From the NCBI GenBank assembly GCA_003996215.1, contig QJPP01003567.1:186001-250000 (forward strand): a stretch of 64,000 bases of DNA, given 5' to 3'. This document shows positions 23,494 to 33,400 of this stretch, one piece after another; the stretch's first letter is position 1, and each line of letters opens with the position of its first letter. This DNA is from Jaltomata sinuosa. Its lineage: Eukaryota; Streptophyta; Magnoliopsida; Solanales; Solanaceae. The translations under genes and the position numbers were made by a program. The notes under the pieces are model-generated. The model searched no databases. It saw only the letters and a list, made by a program, of their open reading frames with translations, and was not told the origin of the DNA.

Positions 23494-24380
23494 ATTTGAA
23501 ATTTGAATTGAGATAAGAATTTACAGCTCATAAATCGTACCAATTGGAGGAAATTTGTTGATCTTTGAGGGAGTAATCTCAACAATCCGCCACCTGGATG
23601 GTTTCTAGAACCTTCTGGGCTGTGCCAGCTCACGATTTATACAAACAAGATGAAACAAAGTGATTTTTTGGATGGGGTTCAACAAATTTTCTGTGTTTTG
23701 AGGCGTCATTTCATGCTGCTCTTGTTCATCATATTTGGAGATAGAGAAGAAGATTTGGGCATCGCATTGTGTATCTGTTAATGATGGAGAAGAGAATGAG
23801 TGATAAGGGTGTGTTGGGCTTGGAGCGGGTCAGGAGAAGTGGGCTAGGATTTGGGCCAAATTGTTGGCTAAAAACGAAGAGGGTTAGGAGTGGAGGTTGG
23901 TTTTGTTTAAAATCTGGCCATATTTGCAAAACGTGGCTAGATTTTAGCCGAATTGAATTTAAACCACGGCCAAATCAAGTAAATTAAAGAGTTTAGGCTG
24001 AGATCAAAATAGAGATAAATTAATCATGATTAATTACTCGAGCTTTCCTTAAATTAAACAAAGTGAAATAGTTATTTTGTTAAAGAGACTAATTATTCAA
24101 TTAATCTCTAACTTTAAAATCAATTTTGAGCAAATTAAGCATTTCTAAATTAAAAAGAATTGTCATACGAAATCTCCTTCCAAAATTAATTTCTTAGGTA
24201 AACCAATATAATTTCACATAATTAAATACGAAAAATATAGATTCTTACTTAAAACTTTTATAAAATTGATTTAGAAAATATTTTACTTTTTTTTTACAAA
24301 ATAATTATTTCAAAATTGTTTAAAATTGAAAAAGCTCAAGATTAATTTGCAATGTGGAGGGTAAAAATTGGGTGTCAACA
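23494..24380 (-). repeat. Tat/Ogre-type LTR fragment, minus strand
   Basis: The plus strand ends GGGTAAAAATTGGGTGTCAACA at 24380, so the minus strand begins TGTTGACACCCAATTT, a start I associate with Ogre-type LTRs. Blocks such as GGGCCAAATTG and the A/T-rich TAATTAAT segment recur in order in 40620-40860, the matching part of the larger Tat LTR. The lower end is cut by element B. No coding potential is seen. Confidence 0.65.
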
Positions 24381-26375
24381 ACCATGAGTCATGCAAAAAA
24401 TCATGTCTAAAGTAAATCCTTAGGGGAGTTTCTTCTACTGAGCATGCTGAAAATACTGAAATAAGTGAATTGATGCAATGACCAAGTAGATAACATGCAA
24501 CTTAATAATATTAGACTGAATAACTAGTACAAAGTCATGCAATAACTGAATTTGAACTGTGGGAGCTACTGTTAACCAACATACCCACAGTTGAGATAAC
24601 TATAGGGCCAACCTATAACCTTGGCTGGGAGGATGTTCATACCTTACCAAGGATACAAACACTGGCTGGCGTGGATCCACTAATTTGATATCCAAAAAGG
24701 CCTAAGGTGTCAAGCCTTATCTGACGAGTGACTCTTTAGAACCTACGGTGGTGCCGTAGTTCTGGGACTTGGGGACTTCTATGAAAGGTCTCAGCCTAAA
24801 CTGATCGCTGAGCCTTCATCCTTGCATCCTCTCAGTTCTAAGTTCCACTCCCAACTGAATATATAAGTAAACTGACATACTAGGTAGCACAAAATACTGA
24901 CTTTCTGATAATGCAAAGGATGACTGAGACTAAAATCATTTAAATCATGTAATTCTGAATAGCTGGGCATCTATCTGAAAATGCTTGAAACATAAATTGA
25001 TCAGGTGTGCATAACCCACCATCCTAAAAAATTAAATTACTGTTAACAATTCTAGAATCTGAAATAAATATGTAATTTAAAATCATAGTTCAAAGTCATA
25101 GGTTAGGCAACATGCTGAGGGTTTGAGGATAAACTCCATAGTTAGAAATCATCGTGAGGAAACTTAAACTTATTTAGACTAAATGCTGAACTAAATTCTT
25201 AAGGAAAAGTTAGATTCTGAGAAAATATTGTAAAATCAGGCTAAAACTTATTTCTCCCAAAAAATCTTGGGTTTTGAAATCTATTTACAAGAATTCATGT
25301 AAAAATTGTTATAACAAGGGTAGTAGTTATGTAAAATCATCAAGGAATCGAATTCATAGTGAAACACATGTTTGTTTATGAACCGTAGAATCATAACTTG
25401 TAAAATCATACTGAAGTCTGAAACTTTGGGTATGAGGGTGAAAAGAAACCCTCATTGAAATCCCACATACCTGTTTAATGGAGAATCTTGAACTGAACTT
25501 GGAGGATTTGATGTTGAGGATGAACCCTAGGTTTTTGCTTGGAAGAGGCTTGAGAGAGTACTATTTTCTGTCCTTTGATGCTTAGTCGAGTGAATGAGGG
25601 ATTTGATGACTGATTAACCTTTTAAAAAATCTATCTAAATGTGTTAAACGATGTAGTACAGGCTTAGGAAATAAGGAAAAGACTAATTTGCCCTCAATGG
25701 AATGAATTAGAGAAATTGAAATTGGAGATTCCACTGATGGGTTCACTGGTCTTCAACCCACTCATGGAATTTAGAGGACTTGGTACCTCTCTGAAGGTGA
25801 TTCCATGGGTGACAGGATGGACCATCGTTCAAAATAACGACCAGTTAAGTCACTCGTGGAAACCTGGGAAGAAAGGCTGAAAATTGACAAACCACGGGTC
25901 ATTCCACTGACTGTTGTTTTGATTACTAGTCATGGACCACCTTGTGGTTTTTGGGTTAAAATTTTCAGTCTCAGGTCTGTTTTCATGGGTGAAACCACTG
26001 GCGGTGGTTCTGTTTCACGGGTCATCATCTCGTCCATTAAAACTGATAGTGCTGCAGTAAAATACCCATAACATCTTACTCTGGACTCAGATTAATGTTT
26101 GGTCAGTGATGTTGGAAAGAAGACTCAAAAACATTTAATTTGGTTGATACTACGCCACCTAAGTCGTCATATTTTAGGAGGTGTGATCATTTGAAGTTGG
26201 CATTTGTAGAATCTCACATGAGAACTTAATCGGTTAGGGGGCTTTCAACTTAACTTGATGATATAAGTTTCTTAAGACCATGATTTGCATCCAAGGCACT
26301 CACCACACTAGAGAAATGATCATTACACTCATGGAAATAGTTTGGGTCTTAGCTTACAACTTTTGGGGTGTTACT
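24381..26375 (-). repeat. Element A-family LTR fragment, minus strand
   Basis: Resembles the A LTR in order: a GTGAAAAGAAACCCTCATTGA segment with CCCACATACCT near 25435-25470 (compare 25-60), then short CG-containing motifs at 25730-26040, then an end TTTTGGGGTGTTAC at 26361-26374 (compare 887-898). The part nearest the primer-site end is missing. No gene is seen. Confidence 0.7.
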
Positions 26376-26384
26376 TTGAGATTG

Positions 26385-27560
26385 AGGATATATAGTATGA
26401 GCATGACAACGTGGGACAAACCCAGCCCCCGGTAGGTTTTGTGGCTACACTAGGTCTCTAGGACATGTTACTTCATCTGCTTGGATTTATAGAGGGCATG
26501 TCAAAGTCTGCGGCTTCTCTTGGTACTTCAATTGGCTCACAGGACAGGGATGAGGCTCAGACTTCCACTCAGGAAGTGGCACAAGGTTTTGGAGTGCAGC
26601 CTTCTATTGTGGATCCCCGTTTAGAGGTTTTTCCAGTTCCAACAGTTGTTCCACATGTTCTATATGGTCCGGTTATATCTTCTGAGAAGTAGAAGATACT
26701 TGGAAGGTTTCTGCGATTGGTTCCCCCTATATTTTCTAGTGCTCTAGGGGAGGATGCGCATGAGTTTCTAATCAGCTACCAGGAGAGGTTACATAACCTT
26801 GATTTTGTTGAGTCAAATAGAGCTAATTACACCGTGTTTCAGCTGGATGGTCCAGCAAAATAGTGGTATAGGTCTTACGTTGCTTGTAGACCAGCCGGGT
26901 CACCTCAGATCACTTGGGCTCAATTCTCCAAGGCTTTCTTGGAGAAGTATGTACAGCTCAGCTTGAGAGAGCGGTTGATGGATGAGTTCACTAGGTTGGA
27001 TCAGGCCCCCATGTTTGTTATAGAGTATGAGGTTCACTTCCACAAGCTGGCTAGGCATGCCAGCATGATTCTGCCCACTGAGCATGAAGAGGTACGTCAC
27101 TTTATTATGGGATTGACCTTGTATCTTCGTCTAGACACAGAGGGTATGGTAGCTTTGGTCCAGTCTTTCCTAGCTATTGTGGATCATGCCCATACTATTG
27201 AGGGTATACTTTGCAAGGCCCAAGGGGGTTGTAAAAATAGGCCTCGCCATTCAAGTAATTTAAATGGATCACAGACTCGGGATAGAGGTTTTTTGGCCGC
27301 GTTTTAACCGAGCTGACCTGTTAGGGCGGCATTAAAGATTTAATAGGGGCATAGATATTAGAGTAGTAGGGACTTGGTTCAGTGTTCTCATTGTGCACAT
27401 TCTGGGTGTTCAGGCCATGGTGGCCAGTCTGATTCGGTGAGTTCTTTGGTTTGAGCTTCAGCAGGCAGAAGGTGCTTTGAGTGTGGTGAGTAAGGGCACT
27501 TTGTTAGAGATTGTCCAAGGGTCAGACACGACAGTCAGCAGGTTTAGGCCCCTGGGGCTC
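26385..27560 (+). pseudogene. Element D gag
   Basis: Gag from about 26385 (VGQTQPPVGFVAT), with a frame from ATG 26465. The capsid-like core at 26700-27300 has HEFLISYQERLHNL (mutated in places), FQLDGP, ITWAQFSKAFLEKYV and MTLRERL-like text. It then reads MILPTEHEEVRHFIMGLTLYLR, the conserved gag C-terminal domain. The knuckle at 27473-27514 reads CFEC, a TAA stop, then GHFVRDC, so the Cys and His ligands survive around a stop. It aligns with E gag at 44426-45440. Confidence 0.82.
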
Positions 27561-28030
27561 CAATGACACCAGCCAGAGGCAGTGCGCAGGGTAGTAGGGA
27601 AGGCCCCCAGGGTACTCGAGGTGGTCCTCAATCTTGTAGATCAGGTGATCGTGGTGGTCAGAACCATATGTATGCATTTATGGGCAATCCAGAGGTTGAG
27701 GGTTCAGATGTTATCATCACAGGTACGATCTTTATTTTCCATCAGTCAGCTTCTATATTGTTTGATCTGGGGTCTACTTTTTTGTATGTGTCTGCTTATT
27801 ATACTATCATCCAAAGTCATTTCATGAGTTATTACCTATGCCATTGTGTGTAGCTACCCTAGTAAAAGATTCTTTAATAGTGGATCATGTGCATCAGTAG
27901 GCCTATTTGGTGACTATTCTAGGGTATGACACGTGGGTAGACCTGGTTGAGCTAGATATGGTGGACTTTGATGTTATTTTAGGCATGAATTGGTTGTCTC
28001 CCTATCATGTGGTATTGGATTTCTTTACCA
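27561..28030 (+). pseudogene. Element D protease region
   Basis: A linker rich in Gly and Arg leads to GTIFIFHQSASILFDLGSTFLYVSAYY, where the active site DSGS reads DLGS. It is followed by LVELDMVDFDVILGMNWLSPYHVVLD, the flap and helix end of the family protease. A frameshift lies between about 27850 and 27900. Catalytic Asp is present but its Ser/Thr partner is Leu. Confidence 0.75.
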
Positions 28031-28199
28031 AGGCTGTCACTCTTCAGATGCCTGGTATCCCTCTTATTGTATAGAAATGTGTCAATAGCCATATACCGAG
28101 GGAAGTTATATCTTTTCTGAGCACCTAATGGTTTGTTGGGAAGGGGTGCTTGGCCTATCTTTCTTACATACATGATACTAGTTCCACCATACCTTCACT

Positions 28200-28960
28200 T
28201 GAGTTAGTTCATGTGGTTTGAAAGTACCTGGATGTGTTTCCCTCTGATCTAGTGGGTCCTCCTCCTGATTGTGATATCAACTTCGGTATTGATGTTTAGT
28301 CGAGCACTTAGACCATCTCTATTCTGCCATATCAGATTGCCCTAGCCGAGTTGAGGGAGCTTAAGGATCAACTTTAGGATTTGTTGAGTAGAGGGTCCAT
28401 TAGTCCTAGTGTGTCTCTGTAGGGTGCTCCAGATCTGTTATGAAGAAAAAGGATGGTCCATGCGTATGTGTATCGACTAAAGGTAGTTGAATAAGGTGGC
28501 TATTAAGAATAAGTATCCAATGTTGTATATTAATAACTTGTTTGACCAGCTACAGGGTGCAGTGGTATTCTTTAAAATTAGCTTGAGATCTGGATATTAT
28601 CATTTGAGGATTAGGGTAGCGAACATCTCGAAGACTGTATTTAGGACTCGATATGACCATTATGAGTTCCTAGTCATGTCTTTTGGGTTGACCAATGCCC
28701 CAAAAAACTTTTATAGAGTTGATGAACCGTGTATTGAGAGCCTACCTGGATTTATTTCTTATTGTGTTCATCAATGACATTCTGGTATATTCAAGGAGCA
28801 TGAGCAGCATCTAAGAGTTGTACTTCAGACCTTGTAAGACCATTAGTTATATGCCAAATTTACTAAGTGTGAGTTTTGTCTTGAGTCAGTGGCATTCTTT
28901 GGGCACGTGGTGTCCAAGAATGGGATTATGGTAGGTACGGTGAAGATTACGGTAGTTTAT
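28200..28960 (+). pseudogene. Element D reverse transcriptase
   Basis: Starts with the linker SDLVGPPPDCDINFGID and LAELRELKDQL. A frame at 28487-28777 then reads MNKVAIKNKYPMLYINNLFDQLQ and FFKISLRSGYYHLRI, where the usual KIDLRSGYHQLRI palm Asp is Ser. The catalytic box at about 28770 reads FINDILVYS: the first Asp of FIDD is Asn. At least two frameshifts and several TAG stops interrupt it. The enzyme would be inactive even with one frame. Confidence 0.85.
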
Positions 28961-29540
28961 GATTGGGCTAGGCCCACTTCTCCTAATGAGGTTTATAGTT
29001 TCATCAGGTTAGCGGGTTACTACAGATAGTTTGTGGAGGGGGTTTCTTTTATAGTTGATCTATTGACTAGAGTGACTCAGAAGAATATCCCTTTCAAGTG
29101 CTTTGACGAGTGTGAGGCAAGCTTTCTAAAGCTCAAGGCCGTATTGAATTCAACTCTGATTCTTACTCTTATGATCAAGAGTTTGGGATTTACTGTGTAT
29201 TTTGATGCCTCTGGAGTTAGCTTGGAGTGTGTAGTGATGTAGTAGGGCCGAGTTATTGCTTATGCTTCCAGACAGCTGAAGGTTCACGAGAGGAATTACC
29301 CCAGTCATGACTTAGAGTTAGCAGCGTTAGTCTTTGCGTTAAAGATTTGAAGGCATTATTTGTATGGCATGCATTCTGGGATCTTCATTGACCATCGTAG
29401 CCTTTAATACATTTTTATCCAGGAGGACCTAAATTGAGATAGCACAGGTGGTTAGAGTTATGAAGGACTATGACCTATTGATCCTTTATCATCTAGGCAA
29501 GGCAAACATGGTAGCAAATGCCTTGAGTTGGAAGGCAGTA
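28961..29540 (+). pseudogene. Element D RNase H
   Basis: Reads FIRLAGYYR, VEGVSFIVDLLTRVTQKNIPF, then FTVYFDASGVSLECVVM with the first RNase H Asp. LELAALVFALK follows, with its Glu in a frame containing a stop, then IFIDHRSL with the third Asp. It closes at YHLGKANMVANALS, a changed VVADALSR motif. Stops occur at 29240, 29350 and 29408. Confidence 0.8.
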
Positions 29541-29859
29541 AGTATGGGTAGTTTGGATTTTTAGGCAGCATAGGAGTGACCTTTAGCTTTGGACATCTAT
29601 TCCTTAGCTAACAGATTGGTTAGACTTGATATTTATGTGCTAGGCCATGTTCTTGCTTGTGTTGAGTCTAGATCTTCCTTGTTAGAGCAGATTTAGGCAC
29701 ATCAGTTTGATGATGCGAGGTTGATAATTATTCATGATAAGGTGTTGAGCGGCGAGGCTAGGAAGGCGACCTTAGATTTGGACGACATTTTGAGGATTGA
29801 GAGTCGTATCTGTGTTTTTAGAGTTGGAGACCTAGTCGGTTAATCATGGAGGAGGCTCA

Positions 29860-30790
29860 TTATTCTAGGTATTTCATTCATCCTAGAGAAGCTAATGTGT
29901 ATCGTGACTTGCGATAGAACTACTGGTGGTATGGGATAAAGAGGGATATCTCATATTTCGTGTATAGGTTCTTGAACTATCAGCAGGTAAAGTTTGAGCA
30001 CTAGAGACAAGGTCGTTTGACCCAAAGGCTACCCATTCGGGAGTAGAAATAGGAGCAGATAGCTATGGACTTTGTAGTAGGCTTTCCACGTACCTTGTGG
30101 TGGTTTGATGCCATATGGGTGATCGTGGATAGGTTAACAAAGTTCACTCATTTTTTGCTAGTTCAGACCTTCTACAGTTCATAGATATTGGCTTAAATTT
30201 ACATCCAGGGGGTTGTTTGTTTGCATGGGGTGCCCGTTTCTATCATTTCTAACCATAGTACTCAATTTACTTCGTATTTCTGGAGGTCTATTAAGAGAGA
30301 GTTGGGTACCAGATTTGACTTAGCACTACTTTTCACCCGCGGACTAATGGTCTGTTAGAACATACTATTCAGGTTCTGGAGGATATGTTGCAGGCTTATG
30401 TTATTGATTTTGTAGGTCAGTGGGACCAATTCCTAGCTTTGGCAGACTACTTATATAATAATAGTTATCACTCCAGTATTCTGATGGCTCCATTTGAGCA
30501 TTGTATGGAAGGCGGTGTAGGTCTCTAATGGGTTGGTTTGGTGCCTTCGAGGTTAGGCTGTGGCGTATTATCTTCATTCGTAAATCCATGGATAAATTTT
30601 GATTTATTCAGGAAAGACTGCCTAATGCCCAGAGTAGACAGAAGAGTTATGCTAACTTGAGGGTTTGAGAGTTAGAGTTCATGTTTGGTGACCGAGTGTT
30701 CCTGTGGGTATCGTCCATGAAGGGTGTGATGAGGCTTGGGAGAAAGGGTAAGCTCAGTCCTTGATTCATTGGGCCATTTGAGATTGTTTG
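29860..30790 (+). pseudogene. Element D integrase
   Basis: The zinc region at about 29850-30000 reads YSRYFIHP, YRDL, WWYGIKRDI and FLNYQQVKFE, with both Cys ligands changed. The core at 30064-30400 has AMDFVVGFPRT with the first Asp. It then has IISNHSTQFTSYFWRSIKREL, where the second catalytic Asp is Asn. GLLEHTIQVLEDML follows with the Glu. The C-terminal segment SVMKGVMRLGRKGKLSP-like text follows near 30720. Multiple stops. Two integrase-disabling changes are visible apart from frame breaks. Confidence 0.82.
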
Positions 30791-30889
30791 TCACATTAGG
30801 GAGGTAGCATATAAGCTAGCCTTGCCTCCTGCTCTTTCAGGTGTGCACCTTATTTTTCATGTTTCCATGATGTGGCGCTACGTCTTGGA

Positions 30890-31090
30890 TGAGTCTCACG
30901 TACTTCAGTGGGATTTGGTTCAATTGGATGAGTCTCTAGACTTTGAGTAGAATCCAATTTCTATCTTGGATAGGATAGTTAGAATGTTAAGGTCCTAGGA
31001 GATTTCATCAGTTAACGTTTAATGGCGGCATCATCCTGTCAAGGAGGCTACCTGGGAGATCGATATGCGGTCCCACTATCCTCACCTTTT
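30890..31090 (+). pseudogene. Element D chromodomain
   Basis: The plus strand reads DESHVLQWD, ILDRIVRMLRS, EISSVNV, WRHHPVKEATWEI and MRSHYPHLFETSG, a complete but stop-interrupted chromodomain. The LTR starts about 65 bases later. Confidence 0.82.
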
Positions 31091-31694
31091 CGAGACTTCA
31101 GGTTTCTTCCTTTCATTAACTTTCAAGGATGAAAGTTCTTTTAGAAGTGGATGTTGTAATGATCCTCTAGGTCATTTTATTGGTTTTCATGCTTTTTGGG
31201 TGTTTCAAACTTTCCCACAGTGGCTACAAATTATTTATGACTTGCCGAAACTGATGGTTTGGTTCCCGGGCAGTTTCTTTGTGCTTTAAGCCTATTTTCC
31301 TATTTTGAAACTCTTATAACTAAGAGAGTTGTTTTGGTCAATATTCAGAGAAGACGACTTCAGATGGAAATTCTATCAGTGTTGTTAGCTCCGGAACATT
31401 GAATTTCGGATAGTAGGACCTTTGGTTCGGGTCCTAAGGCTTCCATACTCATTTTGGGCTATTGGGTTTTTTTTGGGTGAAACTTGGTTTTTTGGCGTGA
31501 GGCCCACTTTTCATCAAAACGATCAACGTTGAGAAATTCATCAATTTTGTTGAGTCTGGAATGCCATTTTTATAGGTAGTACAGTTCATTTGCATAAACA
31601 AGACCCCAGATAAATCCCAAGGGTCCATCCGAGGCATTTTGAAGTATTGAAAATTGTTGGTTTTGCTGGAACTGGTATAGCAGTACTCAACCCT

Positions 31695-31870
31695 TCATGT
31701 ACGCGAGGGGTTGGTGCCTACACGAGACCACTTACATGATGGCCCTATCACGTGCGCGATCAAGGGCAGCCTATCCCCGCCTCCCTCTATGCTTCACGAA
31801 CGCATGGCCTAGACTGCCTACGCGGGCTTGCTTATGCGGTGCCCTGCTCGCGTCCGCGAAGGCCAATGGC
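31695..31870 (+). promoter_or_regulatory. CG-rich motif cluster upstream of element D TATA box
   Basis: Repeated short CG motifs (TACGCGAGG, CACGTGCGCGATC, CACGAACGCATGG, CTACGCGGG, CGCGTCCGCGAAGG) end just before TATATAT at 31878-31884. The position matches the clusters in B and E LTRs while the motif differs. Confidence 0.6.
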
Positions 31871-31983
31871 CTGGCACTATATATTGCTCCAACTTCATTT
31901 TCTCCTCCTTCTATCCATAAAACACCATTGTTATTGAGCTCAAGAACTGGGATTAGAGCTTCCAACCATCTTCATTATTCCCG

Positions 31984-32208
31984 GTAAGTTCATCCTATTC
32001 TCCACGCTCTTAATCAGTCATTTAAATCACGTTATCTTCTGGTTATCTCTGTTTTAATTCCCTTGTTGATTCATCCTTCTTGATCAAGAGGACTTACGAG
32101 GCTGTTTTGAACCCTGAAATGAGTCCCGTTCGTGCTCAAATTTTGGGCATGGGTTTAGAACCTTATGTGAAAGTAATTGAAAATTTTATTTTCTGTTTCA
32201 TTATGCAG
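31984..32208 (+). other. Candidate leader intron in element D LTR
   Basis: Donor CCGGTAAGTT (GT at 31984) about 105 bases after the TATA box, and acceptor TTTCATTATGCAG (AG ends 32208) before GCCCCGAGG. The E 3' LTR acceptor has the same CAGGCCCCGAGG context. Not shown to be spliced. Confidence 0.5.
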
Positions 32209-32788
32209 GCCCCGAGGATCATTTTCCGACCTGATTCTGAGCCCAAAACTTTGTATAGCAATATGGGTGTCAATTTTCATGTTTTGACATGTAGATTATG
32301 TTTATGATAGTGTGGAAACATTCCAAGCCTATTCAGAAGGGGAAGGCAAATGAGTGATTGTTCGTGTTATAGTTCAGCCCTGAGAACCTAGTACGAGCCA
32401 CCCTCAGTGATCATCCTTTCGTTCGTGACCAACTGTTATTTGGATCTTGGTGAGCTCCTAGTGTTTGGAGACTTTTACTCCTTTCCATCTACCCTCCTTT
32501 CTATATTTTGTATTTTGGATAGACAACATATGTTGTATAGCTTATTTCTGTACATAGATACTCTTTTATCGGTGACACCAGGTCCGAGGATGGTTCTTGT
32601 CTCTGTTCATCTTCCCGATCACTTTGGGGCCATTTTTGTGTATTTAATACTATTGGTCCCTATTCTTTTATGTCCTCTCTTCCACTTTTCTTATTTAACT
32701 TCTTAGTTATAGTACCACTTTCTCACGGGTTGGCTTGCCTACTGGGGGGTTTGGTAGGCCCATCACAGCCCAATTTTGGGTCTTTACA

Positions 32789-33400
32789 ATCCCCAGGCAT
32801 TATCCCTTTTCCTAAGTTATGATGGGGGGAAGCTTTGTTTTCCCTTAATTTTATGAAATAAGAGTGTTCCGCTATCTTTCCTAAATACAGATCAATTTCT
32901 TTACCTGTTACAGGAAAAATAACTCAAAAGGTAATTATGCTAGATTTCATTCATGACAAATAATGCAAGATATCTGACCAGAAATAAATACATAAGAATT
33001 GCTTTAAGCACATAAAAGTTGCTTTTTATCTAGGCAAATTAGCCCACGAGCATTTATTGACTCAAAAAATTTAATGGACTGGACTTTGCCCATCGATTTT
33101 GGATAAGTAGATTTTATCAAAAAGGTTGTCTTGTAAAATATTCGTCCTCTAGCATCTTTGATTGTCAGATTTCTGAACTCCTTAATATCTCATCAGAGTG
33201 GGGAAATGAAAGTTCTTAAAAGATAAGGGTCGGGCCCTAAAAGGCTGCCTACGTATATCATGAGGGATAAATAAGGCCTTACATATTTTAAATAGGATAA
33301 GGATAAGTTTTCATTCTCATTTCATTTCATTGCACTTCATTACAAGAGTAAAGTAAAGACAGAGACTTAAAAGAAAATTTTGCTGCTTTTAAAGCCTAAT
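32789..33400 (-). other. Unclassified segment adjoining the Tat gag
   Basis: About 600 bases without a recognisable domain. It includes AAGGCTGCCTACGTATATCATGAGGG at 33240-33265, a phrase I associate with Ogre-type LTR or leader sequence. If so, gag may be fused to 3' LTR material by deletion. This is uncertain. Confidence 0.35.

Larger units (their letters stand above)
26376..32788 (+). mobile_element. Element D: 5'-truncated chromovirus, plus strand
   Basis: The order is gag (from inside its N-terminus), knuckle, protease, RT, RNase H, integrase, chromodomain and a 3' LTR (31155-32788). The 5' LTR, primer site and gag start are absent. It joins the A-like LTR fragment at about 26376. It resembles E in protein sequence but has a shorter LTR (1.63 kb against 2.85 kb). 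Stops and frameshifts occur throughout, and both RT and integrase have catalytic changes. Confidence 0.87.
31155..32788 (+). repeat. Element D 3' LTR
   Basis: Starts TGTAATGATCC at 31155 and ends GGGTCTTTACA at 32788, about 1.63 kb. It carries a CG-rich motif cluster (31695-31870), a TATATAT box (31878) and a candidate leader intron (31984-32208). It is the only LTR of this element in the window. Nothing coding is recognised. Confidence 0.82.
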
